Below, one piece after another: positions 30,149-38,358 of a DNA stretch of 64,000 nt. Made by a program: the position numbers and the translations under genes. Location: assembly GCF_964026405.1 (NCBI RefSeq), contig NZ_OZ032146.1:124001-188000 (forward strand), written 5' to 3'. The stretch is from Candidatus Tisiphia endosymbiont of Dascillus cervinus. Its GTDB lineage: Bacteria; Pseudomonadota; Alphaproteobacteria; Rickettsiales; Rickettsiaceae. Below the pieces are notes generated by a model. That model searched no databases. It was not told the origin of the DNA and saw only the letters and a list, made by a program, of their open reading frames with translations. Positions within the stretch are counted from its first letter, which is position 1. Every line of letters starts with the position of its first letter.

Positions 30149-30307
30149 TTACAAATTTGGTGTGTAATATTTTAGGGTTTCCTATGATACTATATAATTT
30201 ATTTTTTTACTTTTATTTATTATGATGCAAAATTTTATTTGTTACAATATAAATTTTATGATAACCTAAATATTAGGAAACTTTAAAAGGTTACGGCGGC
30301 ATAGTTT

Positions 30308-31864
30308 ATGACTACAAATCAAACAGGACAAAATAAAGTTCTTTGCCTTTCAGGTGGTGGGGTAAAAGGAATAGCTGAGTTAGTTGTACTAGCGAAAATA
30401 GAAGAAATAACCCAGCAACCTATATCTAAATTATTTAATATTATTTCTGGCACTAGTGTTGGTGGGTTAATTGCAGCCTTATTGACAATTCCTAAAGAAG
30501 AAGGATCAACAGAACCTCGTTATTCAGCTAAAGAAGCTTTGGAATTATTTGAAAATACTGCTCCTGAAATCTTCCCCCAAAGCTGGTTTAACTGGGGAAT
30601 AATAAAACACAAATATAGTCAAGAACCTTTGAAGAAAATGCTAGAAAAGCATTTAGGGGATAATAGATTAGATGATAGTCTATGCCGTCTTATTATACCA
30701 GTTGCTGATTTGAATGAAGGAAAGAATAGTATGAAGATCTTTGACAGTCATGATAAACATAGTCCACATGTTAGAATAAAGGATGTGCTTCTTGCAACTA
30801 CAGCAGCCCCAACCTATTTTAAAGCTGTTATTAATGAAGAAGCTGTAAGAGATTATGATTATGCTGCGGGTAAGCCTTATGCTTTTGCCGATGGTGGTCT
30901 TGGTGCTAATCGTCCAGCTGCTACAGTGCTACAGGTGCTTAAAGAAGGGCTTAGTTATTATGAACAAGCAGACATTATGGAACGCACTATGATTTGTTCT
31001 ATCAATTTTGGAAAAGGTGAGCAAACAAAAGCCCAAATACCATCACCTAATTTTGATGGAGCATTAGGGTGGTTAATTAACGGCTTAATTGATACACTTA
31101 TGAAAAATGACAAAGAAGCTGATGTAAATGAGGTTAGGTTAGATCTAACAAGTGAAGGACAAAATACAGAGATATGGCTTCCTATTCCAAAAGAATGTAG
31201 CAAATTAGACGGTTCTAGCCAAAATAATATAGCAAAGTTAAAAATAGTTGCTGAGCAATATTTGGAAAATAATTCCAAGTTAGTACAAGATCTGTGTGAT
31301 AGGTTAAAAGTTGATTGGAAAGATAATATTGAGGAATCTAAAGTCTCAAATATAATGGTAAGTAATGGAGCTAATGATGAAGATTATGAAAGTGATAGAA
31401 AATCAGACTATTCTGATATAGTGGTGGCTACTGCAGAACCTGAAGTCTTAAATGCAATGGTAAGTAATGAATTAGAATCTAGTAGTACTATAGTGACTAA
31501 TGGAGAAACAGATTCTACTGTAAGTAGTGAGAAATTTACAACAACACTTCAGTGGATTAAAGAGTTATATGCAAAGGATTCCAAATGTGCATTAGAATAT
31601 TTAGAATATGTTAATAATGTATCTCCTGAAGAGTTAGATCTTACTACAATTGCATCACTACCTGAAGAAGTACAGAAAACCGTTCAATGGATTGTAGGGT
31701 TAGATACAGAGAGTCGTTCAGAGCTATTAGAAAATATTAAGTCATTAATAATTAGTACCTCTCATGATGATAAGTATAATATGTCTTATGTTCAAGAAGT
31801 GACTAAACTTGAGGGACAGGATACACTATACGAGCATGCTGACGACTTAGTTGACTGTTATTAG
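30308..31864 (+). CDS. Patatin-like phospholipase
   Basis: The N-terminal part is a patatin domain. LSGGGVKG near residues 15-22 is the oxyanion loop, GTSVGG near 49-54 is the GxSxG nucleophile elbow (Ser in place), and DGGLGANRP near 196-204 provides the catalytic Asp of the Ser-Asp dyad. Patatin lipases hydrolyse phospholipid acyl chains; in Rickettsia, related Pat proteins are released and act on host membranes during invasion and vacuole escape (established for that genus). There is no signal peptide, consistent with non-Sec secretion. About 180 residues after the lipase domain are acidic, Ser/Thr/Glu-rich and poorly conserved in look. Stands alone with a 170-base leader. Confidence 0.92.
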   Translation: MTTNQTGQNKVLCLSGGGVKGIAELVVLAKIEEITQQPISKLFNIISGTSVGGLIAALLTIPKEEGSTEPRYSAKEALELFENTAPEIFPQSWFNWGIIKHKYSQEPLKKMLEKHLGDNRLDDSLCRLIIPVADLNEGKNSMKIFDSHDKHSPHVRIKDVLLATTAAPTYFKAVINEEAVRDYDYAAGKPYAFADGGLGANRPAATVLQVLKEGLSYYEQADIMERTMICSINFGKGEQTKAQIPSPNFDGALGWLINGLIDTLMKNDKEADVNEVRLDLTSEGQNTEIWLPIPKECSKLDGSSQNNIAKLKIVAEQYLENNSKLVQDLCDRLKVDWKDNIEESKVSNIMVSNGANDEDYESDRKSDYSDIVVATAEPEVLNAMVSNELESSSTIVTNGETDSTVSSEKFTTTLQWIKELYAKDSKCALEYLEYVNNVSPEELDLTTIASLPEEVQKTVQWIVGLDTESRSELLENIKSLIISTSHDDKYNMSYVQEVTKLEGQDTLYEHADDLVDCY

Positions 31865-31968
31865 AAAGTAAAAAATGTATTACTTTGCCAGTCGACCGAC
31901 TTTTAAATTTCTCTGATTGCAGACTTTAAGCTTTTGTTGTATGTTACATAAAAAAACTCTAAAGAACA

Positions 31969-32220
31969 ATGGCAATATCTATTAAAGAACTTGAAGAAAT
32001 TATACGTTATAGTTTTCCAAATTCCAAAATAAAAATTGTTGATTTAGCTGGAGATCAGGATCATTATTCCTTAGAAATACAAGATGATGCTTTTTTTGGA
32101 ATTAGTCTAATTAATCAGCACAAGATGGTAAAAAAAGCTTTAGCAGAAATACTGAATAATAATAAATTACATGCTATCACCATAAAAACTACCAGTTCTC
32201 CATTAAATATAGTCAAATAA
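31969..32220 (+). CDS. BolA-family protein
   Basis: The 83-residue product is a single BolA domain with the conserved C-terminal helix HKMVKKALAEILNNNKLHAITIKT. BolA proteins partner with monothiol glutaredoxins in iron-sulfur handling. The segment DHYSLEIQDDAFFGISLINQHKMV corresponds to the class-defining loop; I cannot tell BolA from IbaG with confidence. It converges on the histidine kinase gene, 31 bases apart. Confidence 0.85.
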   Translation: MAISIKELEEIIRYSFPNSKIKIVDLAGDQDHYSLEIQDDAFFGISLINQHKMVKKALAEILNNNKLHAITIKTTSSPLNIVK

Positions 32221-32251
32221 TCATACACCTGCATTCCCAACATTGGGGTAG

Positions 32252-33820
32252 TTATTGTTCTATACTACTATCATAAGCAAAAGTTAGTGTTACAGTTGTA
32301 CCTATACCTATTTTACTTTGTAGATCAAATTTACCTCTCATTAGTTCAACCAACTTTCGAGTGAGTGGTAAACCAAGACCAGTCCCTTGATATTTTCTGC
32401 CAACGGCACTATCAATTTGACCGAATGTTGAGAGTACTTTTGGAATATCTTTCTCATCAATTCCTATACCAGTATCTATAACTTGCACATAAACTAGTCC
32501 TTGAGATTCATTTTTTTCAGCATGAATTGTTATAGAACCTAATGCGTTGGTGAATTTTATAGAATTAGATAAAAGGTTAAAAAATACTTGTTTAAGCCTT
32601 TTGGGATCTGCTTTTATAATAATATGATCTTTTGGTAGTTTTTCAATTAATGCTACATTCGCTTGGTCAGCTCTTGGTTTCATTATCCTTATAGTAGAAG
32701 TAATTAATTTATTTAGGTCTAACTCTACAAAATCAACTAATAGCTTGTCAGCAGATGCTTTTGACAAGTCTAATATATCGGTTATTATACCTAGTAAATG
32801 CTTGCCTGCGTTATGAATATCTTTTACATAAACATCATGTTCCTTATTGTAAGGTGTAGACATCATAATTTCTGAAAAACCTATAATAGCATTTAGAGGG
32901 GTACGCAGCTCATGACTAACATTGGCAAAAAATTTAGTATGAGCAGAACTTTCATTTCTAACCTTAGTTACTGCTTCCTCTAATGCTTTATTAGCCTCAA
33001 ATTGCCGGTCTATAATTTTTTGTGCATAATTTGTGTTGCTCATAACTATAACTAAAAATATTACCAAAATGATAACAAAAGTTAATAATACTTTTCTTTC
33101 AAGCTCTATAATACTTGACCATAAACTAGTAATATTGGTATGTATCTCTAATACACCATCAACAGGATAGTTCAATGGATCACGGTTTATTATTGGGATA
33201 TAACTTGTTATACAAGATGCTTTCTTTACCTCCCCTGATATATGTAACATGGCTCTAGGAATTAATAGATGAGTTGTTATCCCTTTAAAAGCTTTGTTAA
33301 AGGCTTGTTCTATACTCAATTCTTTTAAAAAATATCTATCAATTTTGGTAAGAATTTTTTGATACAGAGTATCTTCAGGAAAATTCATGTGACTTGTTAC
33401 TTGAATTGGCGAACTAGTTATAATTTTATTACCTTGTAGATCATATAAAGAAATATAGGCATTAAGATTAACAAAAATATCAACTGAAGTAGTTGCAAAC
33501 CTAATAAAATCTGTATCTTGTAATAAATTTATATAACCAAATTCATGTATCTTATCTACAGCAGTTCTATTCCTATCCCAAACATTTTTTGTATAAACAT
33601 CAGCTATTTTAATATTTGTTTCTCCGACTTGCTTTAAAATCATTTCTTCAATAATGAAGTAACGATAGTAAATCATATTTACAATAATGTTTATAAATAA
33701 GCCAATGGATGACAGTCTAACAATATATTTATTTTGAATCATTAGGTTTGCACATATATTACTTAACCCGAGTTGCCAATTAATTATACTGGCAAAAGCT
33801 ATATTTAACGCTGGTTTCAT
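32252..33820 (-). CDS. Membrane sensor histidine kinase
   Basis: The N-terminus has a membrane helix (LSSIGLFINIIVNMIYY, about residues 36-52), then an extracytoplasmic sensor part, and a second helix at about 240-262. The cytoplasmic part has the phospho-accepting His in FFANVSHELRTPLNAI (His303) and a HATPase domain with DTGIGIDEKDIP and GTGLGL boxes. There is no receiver domain, so the partner regulator is encoded elsewhere. The first ATG is at 33820, but a second Met (33742, MIQNKYIVRL) would give a more usual start. The 26 extra residues lie in a 21-bp inverted repeat shared with the upstream region. Confidence 0.9.
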   Translation of the reverse strand: MKPALNIAFASIINWQLGLSNICANLMIQNKYIVRLSSIGLFINIIVNMIYYRYFIIEEMILKQVGETNIKIADVYTKNVWDRNRTAVDKIHEFGYINLLQDTDFIRFATTSVDIFVNLNAYISLYDLQGNKIITSSPIQVTSHMNFPEDTLYQKILTKIDRYFLKELSIEQAFNKAFKGITTHLLIPRAMLHISGEVKKASCITSYIPIINRDPLNYPVDGVLEIHTNITSLWSSIIELERKVLLTFVIILVIFLVIVMSNTNYAQKIIDRQFEANKALEEAVTKVRNESSAHTKFFANVSHELRTPLNAIIGFSEIMMSTPYNKEHDVYVKDIHNAGKHLLGIITDILDLSKASADKLLVDFVELDLNKLITSTIRIMKPRADQANVALIEKLPKDHIIIKADPKRLKQVFFNLLSNSIKFTNALGSITIHAEKNESQGLVYVQVIDTGIGIDEKDIPKVLSTFGQIDSAVGRKYQGTGLGLPLTRKLVELMRGKFDLQSKIGIGTTVTLTFAYDSSIEQ

Positions 33821-34083
33821 GTGAGGCTCGATACTAAAACATTTTTAATACAAACATATTTCTAAAAAATATAGTTTTTATTAAGTGTTTTAATGTTACA
33901 AATTAACTTCAAATGTTCATAAAACCTAGCTCTGCTCTTATAAATTAATTGGCAACTCGGGTTACTTACACATATAGACACATGACAATATTAAAGTCAT
34001 AACTAATAGCTGATATTTCCTTTGTAACCTTATCATTCCTAATCACACGAATTCGCATAGGCGTCAACTTAAGAATCTAGCAT

Positions 34084-34175
34084 GTCATTGCGAGGAGACC
34101 ATAAGGTCGACGAAGCAATCTATATGACAAGTTTCATGGATTGCCACGCTCACGTACGTTTGCTCGCAATGACGG
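34084..34175. repeat. Palindromic repeat of the tcattgcgagg...cgaagcaatc type
   Basis: It starts gtcattgcgaggag and ends gctcgcaatgacgg, with gacgaagcaatc inside. A partial extra copy (cttcgcaatgacga) follows at about 34192. It is one of several repeats that fill the 587-base gap between the histidine kinase and ctpA; a 21-bp inverted repeat with the kinase gene lies at 33944-33964. Confidence 0.8.
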
Positions 34176-34250
34176 TTTAAGCCTTACAACAACCCTTCGC
34201 AATGACGATTTTTTAACTTTCAACAGTTATGCCCAATTACCCTACCCATT

Positions 34251-34404
34251 GTATACTGCTCGTAAATGAAGAGTTGGTAGACGATAGTATAACTTCAAGA
34301 AGAGCTAGCAGTAGTAAAGTCGAGCTGCTAGGCGTACATTAGTACGTGAGCAGCTTCGATCTTTAGACACGACGACGCCAATTCTTGAAGTTCACCGAGT
34401 ATAC
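34251..34404. repeat. Palindromic element with gtatac ends
   Basis: Nested inverted repeats: gtatact (34251) with agtatac (34398-34404), and AACTTCAAGAA (34291-34301) with TTCTTGAAGTT (34382-34392), around a further hairpin (gagctgctaggcgtac...gtacgtgagcagcttc). It ends just before the ctpA stop codon. The same end modules occur at 37850-38118 and near 18150. Confidence 0.75.
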
Positions 34405-34407
34405 CCT

Positions 34408-35787
34408 TTATTTTTTCAATTCATTGCTACTTTTATTAGTCAAGATTAATCCCATAATTAAATCATAAGCTCTAGCAAATTGATAATCTTTTTTATAAAG
34501 ATCAGATAATTGTTCTAGAGTATTTTTTGGTTTGGTATTTTTTGTAGTATCATCTGTTTTCTTAATAAGTTCTTTATTTTTATCTGTAGTATCTACTTTT
34601 TTATCATCATTTTTATTATTATCGTTTTTTAGATAATTCTTTAGAGAAGATTCAGAAAATCTCTTATCTATTGATTTTGTTTCGGGATACTTAACTTCTG
34701 CCATCTCAACTACTATGTCAGGTTCAATACCCTCTGCTTGAATTGAACGACCACTAGGAGTGTAATATTTAGCTGTTGTAAGCTTTATAGCAGCTCTAGG
34801 ACTAATTGTAGCAAAGCTTTGCACGGACCCTTTACCAAAAGATTTTGTTCCAAGTATTACTGCTTTTTTATGATCTTGCAATGCACCAGCTACGATTTCT
34901 GCAGCTGAAGCAGATCCAACATTAATAAGAGCAACAATCGGGACAGATGGTGCTTTTTCTGCAAATTTATTGCTAGTCAATACCGAGTTACTATTTTTGC
35001 TTCTGCCTTTGGTAGTAACGATTACCCCAGAATCAATAAAATATTCGCTAACCGCAACAGCCTGATCTAACAAACCACCACCATTATTACGTAGGTCTAA
35101 GATAATACCTTTTAGACCATTTTTACTTTCATTTTTTAAAGTTTTTATAGATTTTTTTAATTCTGCAATAGTATGTTCATTAAAACTCCCTATCCTTACG
35201 TAAGCGATATTATTTCTCTCTAAATGGCCTTTTACTGGTGTAATTGTAACTATTTCTCTAGTAAGTTCAAGTTCCTTTGGCTTGCTTTCACCTTCCGTGA
35301 TTACCAATAATTTTACCTTTGCCCCTGGTTCTCCACGCATCTCTCTGACCGATTTATTAAATCCCAAATTTGATACCAACTCATTATTAACCCCCACAAT
35401 ATAGTCTCCAGCTTTTATACCTACCTTATAAGCTGGTAGATCATCAATAGGGGAAATGACTTTGATAGCACCATTGTCATACTGCACTTCAACACCAATA
35501 CCTCCAAATTCTCCTTTAGTGTGGTCAAGAAAATATTCTAGATCCTCATCAGTAATGTAGTTAGAATGAGGATCTAGCGAAGTTAACATGCCTTCTATAG
35601 CTGCATCAGTCATTTTTTGTTTTTCAGGATCTTGGACATAGTCTCTATTAACACGTTCAAAGATATCTTGGAATTGTTTTAAATAAGCTGAATTTGGTAA
35701 TTCTTTCTTCTTTACTTCTTCAGCAAATGTTATATTAGAAAAAATGATAGAACTTGATAATAATATTGTAATTAAACGTAAGAACAT
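34408..35787 (-). CDS. ctpA: Carboxyl-terminal processing protease (S41 family)
   Basis: CtpA/Prc trims C-termini of periplasmic or membrane proteins. A signal peptide (about residues 1-22, ending FAEE) sends it to the periplasm. A PDZ domain is at about 85-170 (GGIGVEVQYD, then VGIKAGDYIVGV). The protease core has the nucleophile Ser in GSASAAEIVAGAL (near 294) and the general-base Lys in SFGKGSVQ (Lys319). A Lys/Asn/Asp-rich linker of about 70 residues near the C-terminus is low-complexity. At 459 residues it is normal for alphaproteobacterial CtpA. It lies 42 bases downstream of parE on the same strand. Confidence 0.95.
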   Translation of the reverse strand: MFLRLITILLSSSIIFSNITFAEEVKKKELPNSAYLKQFQDIFERVNRDYVQDPEKQKMTDAAIEGMLTSLDPHSNYITDEDLEYFLDHTKGEFGGIGVEVQYDNGAIKVISPIDDLPAYKVGIKAGDYIVGVNNELVSNLGFNKSVREMRGEPGAKVKLLVITEGESKPKELELTREIVTITPVKGHLERNNIAYVRIGSFNEHTIAELKKSIKTLKNESKNGLKGIILDLRNNGGGLLDQAVAVSEYFIDSGVIVTTKGRSKNSNSVLTSNKFAEKAPSVPIVALINVGSASAAEIVAGALQDHKKAVILGTKSFGKGSVQSFATISPRAAIKLTTAKYYTPSGRSIQAEGIEPDIVVEMAEVKYPETKSIDKRFSESSLKNYLKNDNNKNDDKKVDTTDKNKELIKKTDDTTKNTKPKNTLEQLSDLYKKDYQFARAYDLIMGLILTNKSSNELKK

Positions 35788-35829
35788 AGTACTCCTGTAA
35801 TTTATAAGTAGTTGGTAGATGACGCAATT

Positions 35830-37812
35830 TTAAATATCTAGATTGTTTATAATAGTATCCATTTTAATTAAAGCCTGATCATAAATAAACTGGAAACGTT
35901 TTTCTGGTTTCTTGCCCATAAGATTGTCTACCATCTTAGCAATATTATCAAAATCATCTATAGTAACTTTTAAAAGTGACCTATTTTTTGGATTCATTGT
36001 TGTTTCTTTTAACTGAGCTGGCATCATTTCCCCCAGTCCCTTAAATCTACCAATGTCTATTTTAGCTTTACTATTTTTTAATAATCTAGCAGTTAAATCA
36101 GTCTTTTGTTGATCATTTATTGCATAGTAAGTTTTATTAGACTGTGTTAGTCGATAAAGTGGTGGTTTTGCAATATATAAATGACCCGATGATACTAGCT
36201 TTGGCATACGAAGGTAAAAAAACGTCATTAACAGTGAGGCGATGTGAGCTCCGTCAACATCAGCATCTGTCATAATTATTATTTTTTCATAACGTAAATT
36301 TTCTTCTCGGTAATTTTTAAGGCTACCGCATGCTAGTGCCACTTCTAGATCTTGAATTTCTTGATTATTAGTAATCTTTTCTAGAGTCGCATTGGCAACA
36401 TTTAGGATTTTGCCCCGAAGAGGCAAAATAGCTTGTGTTTCTCGATCTCTTGCCTGCTTAGCTGATCCTCCAGCTGAATCTCCCTCAACCAAAAATAGCT
36501 CCGTCCCATTAGGAGACGTTCTTGTACAATCGGCTAATTTACCTGGTAGTCGCAATTTTTGTGTAGCAGTTTTACGTAAGGTATTTTTTTCATTACGCTT
36601 ATTTATTCGGAATTCAGCAATATTGACTATATGCTCAACTAATTGGTTTGCGGCTACTTTATTACTGCTCAACCAATGATCGAAATGGTCCTTAATAATG
36701 TTTTCTACTATTTTATTAACCCCTAGTGAAACCAATTTTTCTTTTGTTTGTCCTTGAAATATTGGATCTTGGATAAATATAGAGAGAACAATAGAAGAAG
36801 TTTCAAGAATATCTTCAATAGTAAGTAGAGTTGTTTTTTTATTACCTATCATCTCGCCGTATATTTTTAAGCCGCGAAGTAATGCATTACGCAAACCTTG
36901 TTCATGAGTTCCACCAAGGGGGGTGGGAATAGTGTTACAATATGATTGTATGAAGGGTTGGTATTCATTTTTATGCCAAGCAATTGCCCATTCCACTTTT
37001 ACGTGATCTTGGTCCCAGTCAATATTACCACAAAAAATCTCTCCACTAACTAAATCGTCATGATTTATTTTTGATATTAAATAATCCTTCAAACCATCTG
37101 GAAAATGGATCAGGGCTGTTGTCGGTACATCACTTTTAGTCTCAATCTCACATTGCCACTCTATCATTACTCCCCTGTACAAATAGGCTTTTGATTTAGT
37201 TAATTCGTATATTTTTTTAGGAGAAAAACACGATTTTTCACCAAAAATTTCTAGGTCAGGATGAAAGTGTATAGATGTTCCCTTTAATTTTTTTGCAACA
37301 TCTTCGCTTTCTAAATCATTCAATTTATGCCCTTTAGAATAAGATTGCTTAAATAATTTACCCTGCTTGTACACTTTAACTTCTAAATAGTCAGATAAAG
37401 CATTAACAACAGAAATACCAACTCCGTGTAATCCGCCTGCTGTTTGGTATACATTATTCGCAAATTTACCTCCCGAGTGGAGCTGAGTTAGAATCACCTC
37501 CAAAGCAGATTTTTCAGGAAATTTGGGGTGATTATCGACAGGAATTCCTCTACCATTATCAGAAATAGTGATACTGTTATTCACATGCATTTTTATGGTT
37601 ATAATGTTAGCAAAACCAGCAACAGCTTCATCCATAGCATTATCCAGTACTTCCGAAACAAGATGATGCATAGCATTTTCGTCTGTTCCGCCAATATACA
37701 TACCAGGACGCTTGCGTACAGGTTCAAGCCCTTCTAATACTTCAATATCTTTTGCAGTATATGAATTATTAATTTTAGGCTTTTTATCATTAAAACTAAA
37801 TAGATCAGACAT
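35830..37812 (-). CDS. parE: DNA topoisomerase IV subunit B
   Basis: ParE is the ATPase subunit of topoisomerase IV, which unlinks daughter chromosomes. GHKL motifs are in order: EVLDNAMDEAV near residues 54-64, DNGRGIPVD, and TAGGLHGVGISVVNALS; the TOPRIM part has LVEGDSAGGSAKQARDRETQAILPLRGKI in pieces, then DADVDGAHI. At 660 residues and with no GyrB-type insertion it fits ParE better than GyrB. It is probably co-transcribed with ctpA. Confidence 0.93.
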   Translation of the reverse strand: MSDLFSFNDKKPKINNSYTAKDIEVLEGLEPVRKRPGMYIGGTDENAMHHLVSEVLDNAMDEAVAGFANIITIKMHVNNSITISDNGRGIPVDNHPKFPEKSALEVILTQLHSGGKFANNVYQTAGGLHGVGISVVNALSDYLEVKVYKQGKLFKQSYSKGHKLNDLESEDVAKKLKGTSIHFHPDLEIFGEKSCFSPKKIYELTKSKAYLYRGVMIEWQCEIETKSDVPTTALIHFPDGLKDYLISKINHDDLVSGEIFCGNIDWDQDHVKVEWAIAWHKNEYQPFIQSYCNTIPTPLGGTHEQGLRNALLRGLKIYGEMIGNKKTTLLTIEDILETSSIVLSIFIQDPIFQGQTKEKLVSLGVNKIVENIIKDHFDHWLSSNKVAANQLVEHIVNIAEFRINKRNEKNTLRKTATQKLRLPGKLADCTRTSPNGTELFLVEGDSAGGSAKQARDRETQAILPLRGKILNVANATLEKITNNQEIQDLEVALACGSLKNYREENLRYEKIIIMTDADVDGAHIASLLMTFFYLRMPKLVSSGHLYIAKPPLYRLTQSNKTYYAINDQQKTDLTARLLKNSKAKIDIGRFKGLGEMMPAQLKETTMNPKNRSLLKVTIDDFDNIAKMVDNLMGKKPEKRFQFIYDQALIKMDTIINNLDI

Positions 37813-37849
37813 ATTATGGTATTAACTTACAAGTTTTTCCAAATCATTC

Positions 37850-38118
37850 GAGTATACTCAGGTAGAACTTCAAGAATTAAGGTCGTCGTGTCAAAGGCAC
37901 AACTGTTGAAAGTTTACAAATACCTATACCACAGCGTCATTGCGAGCATAAGCGAAGCAATCCAAGAAACAATCTAATAGATAAATGATGTTACTGGATT
38001 GCTTCGTCGGCCTTACGGTCTTCTCTCTAATAGACGTATAAAGAAGCTGTATTTACTAACTTGCAACAGTTGTCCCTTGAAGACGACAACGCAATTCTTG
38101 ATTTTCATCGAGTATATA
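37850..38118. repeat. Three nested palindromic elements (repeat inside repeat)
   Basis: The outer pair is gagtatac...agaacttcaagaatt...gtcgtcgtgtc with gacgac...gcaattcttga...cgagtatat. The middle pair is ACAACTGTTG (37899-37908) with CAACAGTTGT (38064-38073). The inner unit is cgtcattgcgag...tctaatagacg (37935-38036). The simplest reading is successive insertion of elements into one another. It fills the gap between parE and the HIG1-like gene. Confidence 0.75.
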
Positions 38119-38120
38119 TA

Positions 38121-38297
38121 CTATTTTGAAAGATAGAGAAAAGCAAGCAAACATACAGCAACTGCCTGAAATATAACCCGTAGTGACATTAATTTTGAGC
38201 TAAATTTTTTATCAAATTTCCCACCAATAGCCATAGAGACAATCCCTATCACTAAGACTAATGTAGTCAAGCTTAAAGCAATTAACGTATATATCAT
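38121..38297 (-). CDS. HIG1-domain-like twin transmembrane protein (58 aa)
   Basis: A 58-residue frame on the minus strand starts at ATG 38297 with a good GAGGAA site 8 bases upstream. It has one helix at residues 4-22, a short loop GGKFDKKFSSK, and a second helix after LMSLRVIFQAVAV. LMxxRVxFQ(A) ahead of the second helix is the signature of HIG1-domain proteins, which in mitochondria and alphaproteobacteria associate with cytochrome oxidase supercomplexes. It is too short for most gene callers. Its stop lies at the edge of the nested repeat region. Confidence 0.8.
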   Translation of the reverse strand: MIYTLIALSLTTLVLVIGIVSMAIGGKFDKKFSSKLMSLRVIFQAVAVCLLAFLYLSK

Positions 38298-38358
38298 TAA
38301 AATTCCTCGAAAGAGTTATTATAACCTATTCATAAATAATATAAAATCCGAAAATTAA

